A stretch of DNA of 64,000 nucleotides. Source: Acorus gramineus. Its lineage: Eukaryota > Streptophyta > Magnoliopsida > Acorales > Acoraceae. Positions 12,860 to 25,138 of this stretch are shown here, piece by piece. The notes under the pieces were generated by a model. The model searched no databases and had not been told where the DNA came from. It was given only the letters and a program-made list of their open reading frames with translations. Each line of letters begins with the position of its first letter. Within the stretch, counting starts at the first letter, position 1. Location of the stretch: NCBI GenBank assembly GCA_030737835.1, contig JAUJYN010000087.1, positions 62,001 to 126,000 of the forward strand. The letters run 5' to 3'. Both the position numbers and the translations under genes were made by a program.

Positions 12860-14347
12860 TACACAGTCTATGAATTAAAATACATAGAGTGACATATTAA
12901 TTGTGCAGTTCGACTCAAATACTGTATAGTTTGATTAATATATTGTGCTGTTTGTGAACCGAGTTTTGACAAAGCCAGTTAACATTCCCATTTCTGTAAA
13001 AGATGACTAAAGATTAAATCTTAAAGGCGTCAATTTTTCAAAAAGAAAAAGTGTATAGTTTAAAACTCATGGTTCTGATAATATTCAGATCTAATTGGAT
13101 CCCGACTCTATTAAATCCCTATTGGATTTGACCTCTTATTTCTTCCGCTAACCGAACTTTAAAAAATACAGGGTGATTTGATGTTACCATTACTGAACAT
13201 AGAATCACATCAGTATTATTGATGAGCACTCGTAATCTTCACTTACCGCAGTTTCTTTATGCAACAATAATTATCTATAAAAAAAAAATATTTACCCATG
13301 ATTTGGTACTAAATTTGATGGTTCAGTTTCATAATAGCCAATAAGATTTTTTCTGTTTTATTTTCTTTCACATTTGTGACCATGGTCCACTTCCATTATT
13401 TAGGGCATTACTTACCCCCAGTTATTATTCAGAATCCTGCGTGTATTCCTGCATATGCATGACCTACATTCTTTGTAAGTTTTTTATTTTTTGATGTAAG
13501 TCATTAGTCCATATATGCAATTTATAATAATAATAATGTCTAAATAAATTAATATAAATTTTGATAATAATTCTGGAGGAGATGGGAATAGCTCATTCAT
13601 GATTTATAAACCCTAAATAAAAAATACTACTAAATATATAAATGTAAGAAAATACCATGAGTGATATCAGTCTAAGTTGTCCAAACCAATGTTTAATGTG
13701 TCTGATTTAGTGGCCTCAATTAGGATTTAAGTAGAGATACAATTTGGACGGGTTGAACCCAATTTGACCAACTTTTGGATGGAGTTAGATTCATATTATA
13801 ATGTTTAGGTTGAATTTGAAGCTAATCCAAATAACTTGAATATAATTTAGATTGAGTTTAGTGAGTGATATATTTAAATATTCAAAGTTAAATTTTAAAA
13901 ATGGTTTAATTTGTGACATAATTTGAATTATCCAATTATTTTTATTTAAAATCTATCTTATTTATAGTTTCATTTTACTATTCTCTCACTAATATTGTTC
14001 TTCATCTTTAAATTTTAATAATTCTATGTTAAACATTGATTACCGTACAATTTTAATTACTTAAAATAAAACATTTTTGAAAAAAAAACTCAAACTCAAT
14101 CCAAAGTCAAATCACCCCGAATTAAACTTGAACCCGAACTAAATCTGACCGTTGGATTTGGCTGAATCTTTTTGAGATGCCAGATTGTGATGGGTTTGGA
14201 TTGATTTTCTTGACTAACTATATGTAACCCACTTACACGTGGCACGCCTAGATTTTTAGTTGATCGGCATCCGAGATCCACAGAATTTAGATACCTCATA
14301 TCATATATTTGTGGTCTCCCTCTCTCTCTTTTAATGTGGGGTGTAAA
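12860..14347. other. Intergenic, nothing recognised
   Basis: AT-rich. Segments around 13740-13870 and 14090-14220 contain words like GGTTGAACCC / GAACCCGAAC that could be ends of another decayed DNA element, but I cannot define it. Confidence 0.3.
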
Positions 14348-14356
14348 AAAATTCTT

Positions 14357-14789
14357 GGAAAATTAATTAGGGGTAATGTGATAATCCTTAAATTATTTTT
14401 AAGTGCCTGAAAGTTTTTAAAATTTTTTTAGGTATTTAAAATGGTAAAAAATTATAATTAGATTCTTGAAAATAGATATCGTTAGTCTGTTCGTTAAAAA
14501 TATATAAAATATTCTCATTGACTGTTAATATTTTACGAAGGTTAATGATATACTCGTAAGAGTTAACAGTGTATTAGAGATACTTAATAATGTACTGGAG
14601 AATGTTAATATTGTACTGAAAAAATTGATCGGGAGGTATTTCTGGTATTTTTTACGGACACAGTAACGATATCCGGTTTCAAAGACTTAAAGATAATTTT
14701 TCACCGTCCCAAAGACAAAAAAAAAATAAAATTGAAAGGACCTAAAAGTAATTCATGAGTGATCACATGGACCTCTAATGAATTTTCCC
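14357..14789. mobile_element. Mutator-type MITE with 9-bp target duplication
   Basis: Imperfect terminal inverted repeats of about 70 bp: the left starts GGAAAATTAATTAGGGGT and the complement of the right starts GGGAAAATTCATTAGAGGT. A 9-bp direct repeat AAAATTCTT flanks it at 14348-14356 and 14790-14798. That duplication length is diagnostic of Mutator-like elements. It has no ORF. It sits just upstream of the leader of the At1g01500-like gene and may form part of its promoter. Confidence 0.75.
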
Positions 14790-14799
14790 AAAATTCTTT

Positions 14800-14826
14800 C
14801 TTTGTTTATTGATGAAAATATAAATA

Positions 14827-14863
<37 letters not shown>

Positions 14864-15713
14864 CATTTGTTGCAATTAACACGAAAGAGAGAAAAAGAGA
14901 AAATTTTGGAGGATTGTGTCGTGTCTGACGCGCGTGTGGCGGTCAGTTTCTTGCAGTCTTTTTGTTTTTGTTCTCTCTTTCTCCTCATTTTGTTTGATTT
15001 CTTGCTTTATATTTTTTTTGGAGTGAAGTTTGGGGGATTTGGCTTGGTGGGTCTTCTATATCTTCTCTTTCCCCCGGTGGGTTTTCGTTTACTCATCGAA
15101 TTTTTTTTAATTTGATTCAGATTTTTTGTTTTTGTGATTGCCCGTGTGAAAAGTTCCTTCTAGGTGTTTTAGATTTCTTTTTTTATTTTTTTATGAAAAG
15201 GTTGAAGTGCGTTTCATATGATCTTTCAGTGATACAACTGTTTTTTTTTTTTTAATGTGAATTTCATGACCCGATTTGAGTGTTTTGATCTCCCCTTCAT
15301 TTGCAAAATCAAGTTGCAAGCAAATTTGGAAAACATTTTTTTTCTTGTTATTAATTTTTTTCCTATATTGATGACATTCAGTTAACAAATTTTCTTGATA
15401 TATATTTTTGAACCATCCGTGTTGTTTTGACTGGAATGGTTTTCCTCTATTTTCCTTCCTGCCTATTTGATTTTCTATTATGCTTTGATTTTATGGTGAA
15501 GTTTCACTATATTCAATTTTGGCTTCTTTTAAGTGGTGTTTCAATTGTTCATTTGTTGTTTTAATCAAGATTCTATAATCATCTATGTTGGCCCAAACAG
15601 ATATCTGATCAGTGATCACTTGGTGTTCTCCTCCTCTTCAGTTGCCACCCATTCTCAATGTCTACATTGATGTGAAGTGTCTTTTGGGGAGGGAGAGGTT
15701 CATACACTAAAAA
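14800..15713 (+). promoter_or_regulatory. Promoter and 5' leader region of the At1g01500-like gene
   Basis: A (TA)n tract at about 14831-14858 precedes a pyrimidine/GA-rich leader (about 14880-15110). T-rich, intron-like sequence then runs to a plausible acceptor (CCCAAACAG, near 15600), followed by a short stretch to the ATG. A leader intron is inferred from base composition only; the transcription start is not determined. Confidence 0.35.
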
Positions 15714-18700
15714 ATGGATTATTGTTACGATCCTAAATCCGATGATCAATCGGTCGACACTGACAGAAAGATCATCCTCCATTCTATTTACCAACCCAAA
15801 CTCTCCCCTTGGTTGGATCTGAGGGTCTTCTATGTCAGAGTCACCAATTGCGAGGTCGACGGGTCAACCCCCGAATACCTGACCCTCAATCACATCCCTC
15901 TTAGCCCTGACACTCTGATGGAAGTGAATGGTACGAGGAGTAACATATACTCTGAATGTGTTTCTTCTGTGCTTAGAAGAGACCGGGTCGATAAGAAGTC
16001 TGAAGAAGCCACATTTGTCAGCACGGATAGTATCAGAGTGATGGGCAGTGTGAGATTGGAGGTCTATGATGGGGATGAGCTTTTGCTATCTGGAGTCCTT
16101 GAGATGTCTAATGGAAATGGATTCATTGGAGAATCAAAGAAGCGACGGAAGAAATGGAGATTGAATTGCGAGTCGATGATATCTCCCGGCGCGAGCTTCT
16201 TGAGGGGAAAGAAATTTGGTGGACCAGATGTAGCACCGCCGATGATTGAGGTCTATGTTGCGGGTTGTTTTGCTGGGAATCCCATCATCTTGACGAAGAC
16301 TATTGTGGTCAGTTGTCGAAAGCAACAGAATTGGAAGGGAATGTTGGATTCCATCCCAGAACATGAGATGACTGGATACAAGAAAGATGTGCCACCGGAG
16401 TCTGCTCTGCAGGTAACCAGTGACCTTCATCTTTTTTTTTTCAGTGTTGTTTAAGGGCGTTGATACTCTCAGTCCTTTTCGCAGGTGCCACATCATTAAT
16501 GCAGTATACGAATTGCCTAGTAGATACTCCACTATGTTAGTATATACTCTATCATGAAAAACGTAAAAATATATGCATTCAATTCATCCAAATATGTACT
16601 TCATTTTTTAAAGAATTTACTTCATCAGTCATGTATATACTACTAAAATAAAAATCAAAATCAAAACATGTGTGGGTTGCAAAGTGACTGCAAAAAGGAT
16701 TAAGCATAACAATTTTCAATTGTTTAATATCGTTCATTTTCCAAGTACCTGCAAGCATCTATCTTTTTACATTGGATATTTATTCCCTGTTAGGTAGCTG
16801 CAGATTATTTGGACTGGCATTGATATTTTGTTCTGTATGGATGAAATTATGGGTGTTTGCATGCATTTCGGGGCAAAAAATTAAGGATTGAAATACCATA
16901 TCTTTCATAGATAATTGTAATTTTTGTTGTGGCAAGAACCTGACATGTCAGTTTTTTTGGTCACGGATCTTCTTTTTTGGTTAAAATCTTCCATGTTTAA
17001 TGTGTTAATCTGAGTGGTAAATGTAAAATTGCAACTGGTTCTATAAGATCCTGAAAGGAATAATGGAAAAGGATAAAGTTTCTTTTATTTTGAGATTTTA
17101 TTTTGGAGATTGCTTCATGTTTCATGATTCCTACAGATATAATTAATAATTATAATTAAAAATCCACTTGGAAGCAGTATGCCTTTGTCATGTTTGTGAG
17201 CTGAGTTTGATTTAAATTTCATCACATTTCTAATAACCTGAGCTTTGAAGTCGAATTTACTTGACAAAGATGTTTATATTTGATGATGCATGTAGAACTG
17301 TGATTTTCACTTTTTTTTTTTAACAGTTCTAAAATTTTGCGTCACTATGCAATGGAAGTGTTGCCATCAAAATAGATCATAATAACACAATCAATTTTTA
17401 TGCCTGGACAAACATCTTATATTTAGCTTCCATAGATAATATGAGATATTAGCATTGAAAATTACCTGACATGTGCACAAATTTATCTTCTACGTCAAGG
17501 ATTTATCATTTAAGGGTATTTAAGATGGATTTTTAACAAGGATAGCATATGGTAGCAGGACCAGAGGCTGCAGTAGAAATGCTAAACATGCTATTGAAGA
17601 CTTTATTTATACACAAACTATATGTTCGTAAAGGAAGATAAGATGAAAAATTAAAAACATTTAGAGATGATTCTCATTCTGGGGTTATACTTAAAGAGTT
17701 TGCTATATTTCACATGGAAAAAGGATTCCATCTCACATGGATATTTTATTTTGTGATTGCATTTAATGTTTAATGTAAAAAAGTATATATTGCCTATTGA
17801 ATCTCCTGAAGCATGATTCATTGGGCATTTGAACACAAAACGGAGAGTCTTCTATAGATGGACTAGAGATTTGAAGTCCCATTCATATTGCCATCGTTTG
17901 AGATTTTCTTTTCCTTTTATTCTTCATTTATCTGTGATCCAGTTGTTAAGACTCTCCTATTGTTCAAAGCTTCAACTTTTGGTTTGCAATCAATCTCAGA
18001 TTGACCATCATGTCAATAAAACAATGCTTGTTGAAAACCTGAGCCACTGTGAGAATGATACTCTTGTCTGATTTGGTTTCCATAATTAATTATTTAGAAA
18101 ACTAGTCTTCTTCCTCTGAAGAATGTTGCGTATGTTAATTTTCTGATTATTATTTCCATTATAAATTTAAGCTGCGTCCACAAAAAAATGTTAGTGTGCC
18201 ATGCCAGGTCTGAGACCTTTTGTTATCTTGAATTGAAATTGTAGAGAGCAGCCGAAGTGGACTATATTCTCTTTCTCCCCTCCCAACTCCTGCTATATGT
18301 GGGACCTCTTTGGGTGACAAGTTTATTTATTTTCTCCTCTTCCTCATTTTCTTTTTTTTCCTGACTGATTGGTAATGTTTCCTGCTTAAATGACCTAATA
18401 ATTATATTGAATTCTTACTTGAAGAGAAGGATCAAGTGTCAATTATGTGAAACAACAAGAGAGTCTTGGGTTGGGGATTTTTCCATCTCTTTCAAAAATA
18501 ACTATGGTCAAAACCTGGAGTTATGGGTTATGAGTATCTAACTGCAAATGTAGTGGACTATCTGAATACCTGTGGATAAATGGATATGTATTGTACAAAA
18601 CCACTTTTTATGGTTTTGGAGGGTTATCCAATGGTAGCAATGGTGCATACTTCATCGGGTCAGTTGAATTATATGAACAAATTGCTATGCAGTTGTTTAT

Positions 18701-19576
18701 AATAGTTTGTATTGTCACTTTTTTGGTATTCTTCATCTTCGAACTTTTATATTTTCTTTTTTATTATTCTTACTATTTGAACTCTACATGGGAAGATTTG
18801 ATGTAATATATGTATGTAATTTGTTTGTTCTCAGTCAACTCCATGATGGTTAATCCATTTTTATGTTTATATTTTCTTTTATGAACTTCAAAAAATGGAT
18901 ATGTTCTATTATGAACAAAAAGAGCAAGTACATATCCAATCCTCTTATGTTTCAATCATCCATTCCTTTGTGGAGTTTTATCAATTCAATGGTGATGCAA
19001 TCCAATTGAGATATTTGAGAACTGAGATTTAGATCTCACATGGCTTAAATGTTAGAGATGCTACCATTGAAATCAATGCTAATTGTGCCTGTTTTATGAA
19101 TTGTGAAATCAAAGGCACATATAGCATATAGTTCATTTTGTTCTTCTTTTACAAATGCCCTTCATATTGCAAATGCATTTTCTGGATTCAAAAGACCATA
19201 TACCATGAGAATCACTTTCATTTCATCATACAAGAGCCTGGTTTTTTTTCCCCTAGCTGCTTTGAAAGATTGCTGAGAATTGAAACTGTTCTCTATTAAT
19301 CTTTGTACTCTATCCTCTCTTGTTTATGTGCAGATATCAGAGTTTCAAAAATACAAACCAGAGAATGAGGAATCCGATGTTGAGTATGCTAACAGACTCT
19401 ACTCAAGGGCAGCGTACATGGAAGAAGAGGATGGGGAACTTTCATGGTTTAACGCTGGCGTGAGGGTAGGCGTTGGCATCAGCCTTGGTATTTGCCTTGG
19501 TGTTGGTATAGGAGTTGGTGTTCTCGTGCGTACATACCAAGCAACCACACGGAACTTCAAGAGGCGACTCAGTTGA
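15714..19576 (+). CDS. At1g01500-like conserved plant protein (two exons)
   Basis: Exon 1 15714-16412, exon 2 19334-19576, phase 0, predicted 313 residues. The donor is CAG|GTAACC at 16413; the acceptor TGTGCAG is followed by ATATCAGAG. The product matches the land-plant family of Arabidopsis At1g01500. Recognisable stretches are LTLNHIPLSPDTLMEVNG, KKSEEATFVSTDSIR, IEVYVAGCFAGNPIILTKT and, in exon 2, EEEDGELSWFNAGVRVGVG. The C-terminus is a glycine/valine-rich hydrophobic stretch (GISLGICLGVGIGVGVLV) followed by a basic tail, so it is probably tail-anchored or membrane-associated; this is inference. Some databases label the family erythronate-4-phosphate dehydrogenase-like, but I see no dehydrogenase motif and do not endorse that. 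ATG 15714 is the first in frame with the conserved region. The leader probably begins near 14870-14900 and may contain an intron ending at about 15600 (CCCAAACAG). Confidence 0.9.
16413..19333 (+). other. Intron of the At1g01500-like gene (2.9 kb)
   Basis: T-rich sequence between consensus donor and acceptor. No transposon domain, nested gene or RNA gene could be supported in it. Long T-runs and scattered short ORFs only. Confidence 0.7.
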
Positions 19577-21002
19577 TCCCCCTCGTGAGCTGTCATGGTT
19601 GTCTTTTCCATCATAAAATTGCACCCATTGCACACTCTGTTTTGTGTTCGACGTCCATAAGGGGGTTTTCTTTGCACATGGGATTTGTGTCTTCTTTTCT
19701 TCATGTTTGTGAAGGTTTTTGTTTTTAATTTTAGTGAAGCTTGGGGAGAAGAAATCAAAGTTTGTGAATGGAAAAATGTGTCTTATCCCCATTGTGGGTA
19801 GAAAGTGTTTCTTTTCCCCCTTTGATGTGTTTATATTTGTTTGTTAAAGACAAACATAATGGGTTGGCTGCCTATTTTTGATATGGAGTGGTTATAACAT
19901 AACATATAGTTTGTTTTGGGGTGATACCACATGTTTTGGATCCAATCCAAGCTCACAGTTGTTTTAGCACTGTTGGATGCTTGGTCCATTTTAAAGTTTC
20001 ATTCATAATCTCATATAGCTGGTTAGTTATATGCACTCACTATAACAAGATATACACTTTGTTATAATTTTTTATAAAACGGGGGTATTGCATTTGGTGT
20101 TGGAAAAGAAAACGTGTCTTAACATTTTCCACCGCGATTTAACTCAATTAGCCAAGAAAGACAGAAGAAAAATAAAAATACTAAAACATTTTTGTAATAT
20201 TTTCCTCTTGCTCACTAATTTTTTTCCCGTCTAATTTTATCCTTTCCCATGAAGAGTAAATGTGAGTAAAAGTAATAAAAGTATTTTTTGTCATTTTTCA
20301 TCATATCACATGTACAAATAGCAAATTATAGAATGGATAAAAAATAATTTTATTACCATCATTTTTCCTTTTGACTAATGTCTCCAAACTATTCTTTTCC
20401 ATCCAAGCTTAGGCACAAACACATGCTGGATCAAGAAAAAAAATACCACGAGTTTCTTTATTTAAAAAAAAAAAAAAAAACTTACGATTTTAGCAGTATG
20501 TATCCAAATCTCCCCTTGAGAAATTTTAAATTCAGATGGTTTGATTCCGGATCTTCCATGAAGCCATCAGAAGAGCTACTACAACCAAGAAAATATTGGG
20601 ATACTAAAAAAAGATAACATATATAAATTGTAGATTCCTTTGAATTTTGTCCCCATGTGAAATGCCAATGCCTCCATCTGAAAGAGATCCAACAGTATCA
20701 GAAATTTCACATATGATATGTCTTTTGTCAGATGGATCATAACTCACAAAAGAAGAGTTAACTGTCTAAAGTAAAAATTCACTTTTTTTCCTCATAATCC
20801 AAACTGCCTCATGGTACTCCATCTACCATTTGGCAAAGTAACAATATTGGATAAATGCTAGTTCATGTAGCCTTGAAAAATAGTCCAAAAGATTTGAAGA
20901 TCAATTAAAACAGACAATTATCTAGTCATGGCAGCAAATGAACTAAAGATCACCCCAAGTACAAGACCATGGTGGTTTTGGAGTTCTGCCTCTGCTGAGT
21001 AT
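19577..21002. other. 3' flank and intergenic spacer between convergent genes
   Basis: The first 250 bases are the likely 3' UTR of the plus-strand gene. The remainder (19900-21000) is AT-rich with no recognised feature. The Sec14-like pseudogene on the minus strand ends at 21003. Confidence 0.4.
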
Positions 21003-22569
21003 CTATGAATTAGGCTCAGGCTCCGATGCCACCACAGTCAGATGAACACTTGCGCTGCGAGTGTCATCAAATCCCCAGAGTTTGGCGGATTTTATGTCAT
21101 CCGTCGCCCTGAGTCTTGAGAACTCCTCATGGTCATATGATGAGTTATCTCTTCCCCCGAACCCTGTTGGGAGGATATCAATGTCAAACAAACGCTGCAT
21201 GAGCTCCATGCTCTCCGCGTTCTTCAGGTAAACAAATTTCACTTTCTGGAATGTTTTGGGATCCAAGAAATATTTGACAATCTGCAATGCTTAAGTAAAG
21301 AATGTCAAATACTGAAGTAAACCATCGGAAAAGAGAAATACAGGGAACCATAAATGTTTACTGTGGGTAAGTATGGAAAATTCATTGATTGGGAGTTGGT
21401 AACTAATATTAAAGCAAGACATATTTGGAATGTTCCAAGGTTTTGTGAAGAACATCATATTATAGCATGCATGTGTCAAGTTTATGATTCGACGTAAATC
21501 ATCAATATCACAATATGTAAACGTTCCATTATCCAAATTTGTTATCCAGTGGTCCTTTTTGAAATGGCAAACCAATATTCCAGAGACAAACTAAATTGAG
21601 TTATAATCTCAAATCATGTGACAAGGACAACTTCATAATGGGTTTAATGGCAGAGAAAACATTCCATGTCTGATCTTCCAGTGCAACACATGCCTACTTC
21701 TCTTAAATCTTGGTAATAAACCTTCTAAATACTTTGGTCCACGTGATGGGATCCTCTGTGTTAAGAGAGATGGAGAATCCCTATGTAGACCAATCAAAAA
21801 ACGCCAAGCAGATGATACAAAATTCCTATATGCACATATTCTCCCCTGTTAGATAATTGTAAAAAGAAGGGACAGACCTTCCAAAATGTCTCAAAGATCT
21901 TCGGTGGGTTGTAAAGGAAAGCTGCTGACAGCCTCTCGGGATAGTGATTTTGCAACATTTTTGCAGCTTCTCGAGCAGTCTTGATTGGCACTGAATTTGA
22001 CAAAGACCACCCAGTGAAGTCTATCAACCACACCATCTGCTCTTGCCCCTCTGGTAAGTTGAAGATGGTATTCTCCAGAAGGTACACAACATGACGGAGT
22101 TGATTATCATGTGACGAGGTATTCTGAATCGGAAACTTGTATTTGTTAAGAATTTTTTTCCTTCCCATCCACAGGAAGTTCGAGAATGACTTATGATAAT
22201 AATTTGCTGCTTTCCTGGTCTAAGCACAAGAACCAACCTCCCTTCTCGATCATGAAAATTTGCTCTGTATAACTTTCCAGTTTCTCCTTCATGAGCTACT
22301 TCATGCTGAACATGAAAAGGGATTACATGATCTTGAAAAAAAACAAACACTTACTGACTGAGCTGGGTAGAAAAGACAGTAGTGAAGCTTACCCAGCGGA
22401 TCTCTTCTGGCTTATAGGTTGACCTCCACTTTAATGTTTCTTGCAGCATATCCTTTGATTTGTCAACATTCCAGTTCCTGGCCTCCAAATATCTCCTCAG
22501 GCATGCATCAGTGCAGAACTACAAACTACGTACAGATGGTTGTCCCATGGCCGCTCTAAGCTCATTTAT
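21003..22569 (-). pseudogene. Sec14/CRAL-TRIO lipid-transfer gene, disrupted
   Basis: Four exons of the plant Sec14p-like family related to At1g75170/At1g22180 can be placed on the minus strand. They are a: 22393-22569 (RRYLEARNWNVDKSK, KWRSTYKPEEIRW), b: 22207-22305 (HEVAHEGETGKLYRANFHD), c: 21878-22123 (MVWLIDFTGWSLS, LQNHYPERLSAAFLYNPP) and d: 21003-21281 (IVKYFLDPKTFQKVKF, YDHEEFSRL). Together they cover the CRAL-TRIO N and lipid-binding lobes. There are three lesions. A TAG at 22519-22521 stands where the family has a Lys before FCTDAC. Exon b is followed by CAAATT instead of a GT donor. No start exon is recognisable upstream of 22569. All other junctions are canonical and in phase, so decay looks recent. 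Intact members bind phosphoinositide or related lipids at membranes. An unusual start downstream of the stop is possible, but the dead donor argues against function. Confidence 0.85.
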
Positions 22570-23103
22570 CTGTTCCTAGGAGAATTTTGTTTAGAGTTAA
22601 ATAGAGTGGTATAGAAGCATTGATATTTTTTTTCTTCATTATCTTATCTGACATTTAAAACAGTAATCCAGATTGGTAATCCTTGCTTCTGTCAAGAAAT
22701 TCTTCAAACCAAGGATTAGTATAACGACTATAATAGTTTCCAAACTAAGATAGAGTCAATCCTAAGATATGCTTGAATTTTGAAAGAATGAACTTGTTTG
22801 AATTGTGTGTGGTTTTGGATCATGAGATGGTTAATTATGCAAGATCACGTTATTAAAAAGATCATGTTTCATGTACTTGGTTTGCTTTGCCACTGACAAT
22901 AAGTTTTTTTTTCCCCATGATATCTTGAGTGGAAATCCAGTTTTAGAAGATTTTGAATGATGGGTTTTGCCATTTTGTTGAGAATTTCCAATGGGTCTAC
23001 TATTTCTTATTTTGAAAGCATGAATTTGATTGAATTGTATCTGGTTCTTCGGTTCATGAAACATGATCCCAATGTGTTTTTTTCTTTTTTTTTAACAAAA
23101 AAT
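22570..23103. other. Upstream region of the Sec14-like pseudogene
   Basis: The missing first exon should lie here or beyond, but no in-frame ATG-to-donor segment resembling the family N-terminus is visible. AT-rich and otherwise featureless. Confidence 0.4.
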
Positions 23104-23200
23104 GCGGACCGTGCGATTGCGAGAGCAGCGATCGCACGGTCCACGACCTTGGGCGCACGATGGGGTGCACGGTCGCACGACCACCGCACCCCATCAGCTA
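23104..23200. repeat. GC-rich terminal fragment related to the 51.8-55.8 kb inverted-repeat element
   Basis: The complement of this segment reads CTGATGGGGTGCGG, then GGTCGTGCGACCGTGCACCC, then CATCGTGCGCCC. This parallels the terminal 60 bp of the 51852-55768 element (GTGATGGGGT..., CGGTCGTGCACCC, ATCGTGCGGCC). Both abut a (TA)n tract (here 23203-23222). It also contains its own short palindromic repeats of GACCGTGCGATCGC type. It is probably a relic end of the same family. Confidence 0.55.
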
Positions 23201-23224
23201 TTATATATATATATATATATGTAT

Positions 23225-25000
23225 ATAATGAAATGATAAGATGCGGTCACTATACCCTCTTCCTTAGGTGTGGTTACCATGTCATTACCATCCGATTAAA
23301 TGGATTTTAATCATACGGTTAAAATAATTACCCCATAAAATCACATATATCCCTATAAATTGTGATCCCTCTTTTTTCTCCACACAATCTCCCTATTTTT
23401 CTCTTGTGATTTTTTTATGGAATATCTTCTCACCATTCGATTAAATGCACCCCAATTGTACGGTGATTATAAGGTGACTGTATATTAAAATGAGGTATGA
23501 TGTCCACACAATATCGCCTCTCTCTCTATATATATATATATATTATGTGTTAAAGAAGAAGAGCATGAGTAAAATTATCTTTTTTTCAATCCACCTAGAT
23601 TGGGATTGGGGGAATACTACCTCTTGAGAGGGATTCTCAATCCCCTTAATCAAGGATTCTCAATCCCACTCTCTCAATTCCAATCCCCATTTTAAAATTT
23701 ATCCAAACAACTTATTGACCTGGATTGGGATTTCCAATCCCAATCCAAACACCCAATACTCCTATCCAAACACCCAATACTCCTATCCAAACAGGCCCTA
23801 AGTGCTAGAATTTTTTTTTATGAAAATGGTAGATTTAATTATCATTATGTATCTCAAAATATACTCTCAAACTAGCTGCACATAATATCTAATCAATAAA
23901 AAGAATAGCAACAATTATTGCAGATACCACATTTTGTACGTTGTCATGATAAGAAAATTTGAAGGGTAACAAATATAAGCTTTTCGAGGTGCTTTAAATT
24001 AATATAATGTCCAAAAGTGTTATAAAAATATATATAAGTTGAGGACAACCATGCCAAAAATCATTAATAAAATTATAAATAATATGACATTCTTCACTTA
24101 AAAGTAATTAGAATTCTTGGAATAACAACCATCAATTTTTTTTTTTTATTTACCCAGACACATGCGAATCACGTGGTCGAGTCCCCGCATCAACCAAGTT
24201 TAATTTTTTAAGTGAACCATTGGACTTCAACAACCGATAAAGCACTGCAATTATGAATTAATTAACAAATGAACTACATCAAAAACAAGGTAAAAAATTT
24301 AAGGAAAACCAAAACCTATAGATCTGCATAGCAATGGTTTTACTGTAGTAAAATATTGCCACCAACCTAAAAATTGTTGCGGTAAAAAACCTCAACAGGT
24401 GATGAGTTTTCCAGAAATTGTTTACCATAATTTCGAGATCTACAGCAGAGGATTTTATTATATGCTTAAGATAGTTTGAACAAAGACTGAGTGGAGGAAA
24501 ACTGGCATCATTGGTTCAGGAACTCTTTAAATGATGAATATCTTGACCAGTGTAGTGCCATCAACATGTCACATGTGAAATTTTGATAATGTGCAGAGTG
24601 TCATGCATAGTCACAAAGTTCGTGTACAGCAAATATTCAGCAAGATTATGTTTGGTACAACACGTGTATGTTTATATATCATACTGGATAAGTATAAAAA
24701 AAGTACGAAGATAATTAGCTATTTTTTCTATGTTGGGTGTAAAAGTGACGAAACACTTAAATTTAGCTTTTACATTAGGAAGAATGGGGTACATCATACA
24801 AATTATATGTAAGTTTAGTCAAAAGTCATAAGAGCAGCAGAAGTGGTTTAATAAAGACATGCCTGATTGCTGATGATATGAGTATGATGTATGAAAGTTA
24901 TTCAAAGTATTGATAGAGGAAGAAACCTTTGGGGGAGGTTATGAAGGGAAAAAAACCCATTGGTTGAATAATACAGGGATAACCAGTCCACACATTTCCA
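23225..25000. other. Intergenic region with MITE debris
   Basis: A possible Mutator-type MITE spans about 23232-23525 (similar words near both ends, ATCCGATTAAATGG and ATTCGATTAAATGC), next to a TA tract at 23529-23543. The segment 23590-23800 ends in the terminus-like CCAAACAGGCCCTAAG with a duplicated 20-bp unit (CCAATACTCCTATCCAAACA), and looks like one end of a Harbinger-type element. From 23800 to 25000 nothing recognisable. Confidence 0.4.
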
Positions 25001-25138
25001 GGTTTCAGAAGGTTCGCATTTGCATGCGGGAGGAAAACCGAGGGAAAAGTCAAGCAGACATGGAGAATAATCGATAACAGTGGCGACTCTCTGCAGCAGA
25101 GATCCGAGGAATTTTTTAAGAAAAAAAAAGAGAATCAA

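Noticed and set aside
16413..16454. Continuation of the At1g01500-like frame past 16412
   Set aside because: It runs into T-rich intron with a consensus donor at 16413; the homologous continuation is in exon 2 at 19334.
24140..24200. GTGGTCGAGTCCCCGC-like tRNA T-arm wording
   Set aside because: No acceptor stem, D-arm or anticodon arm can be folded around it; no tRNA gene is supported anywhere in the window.
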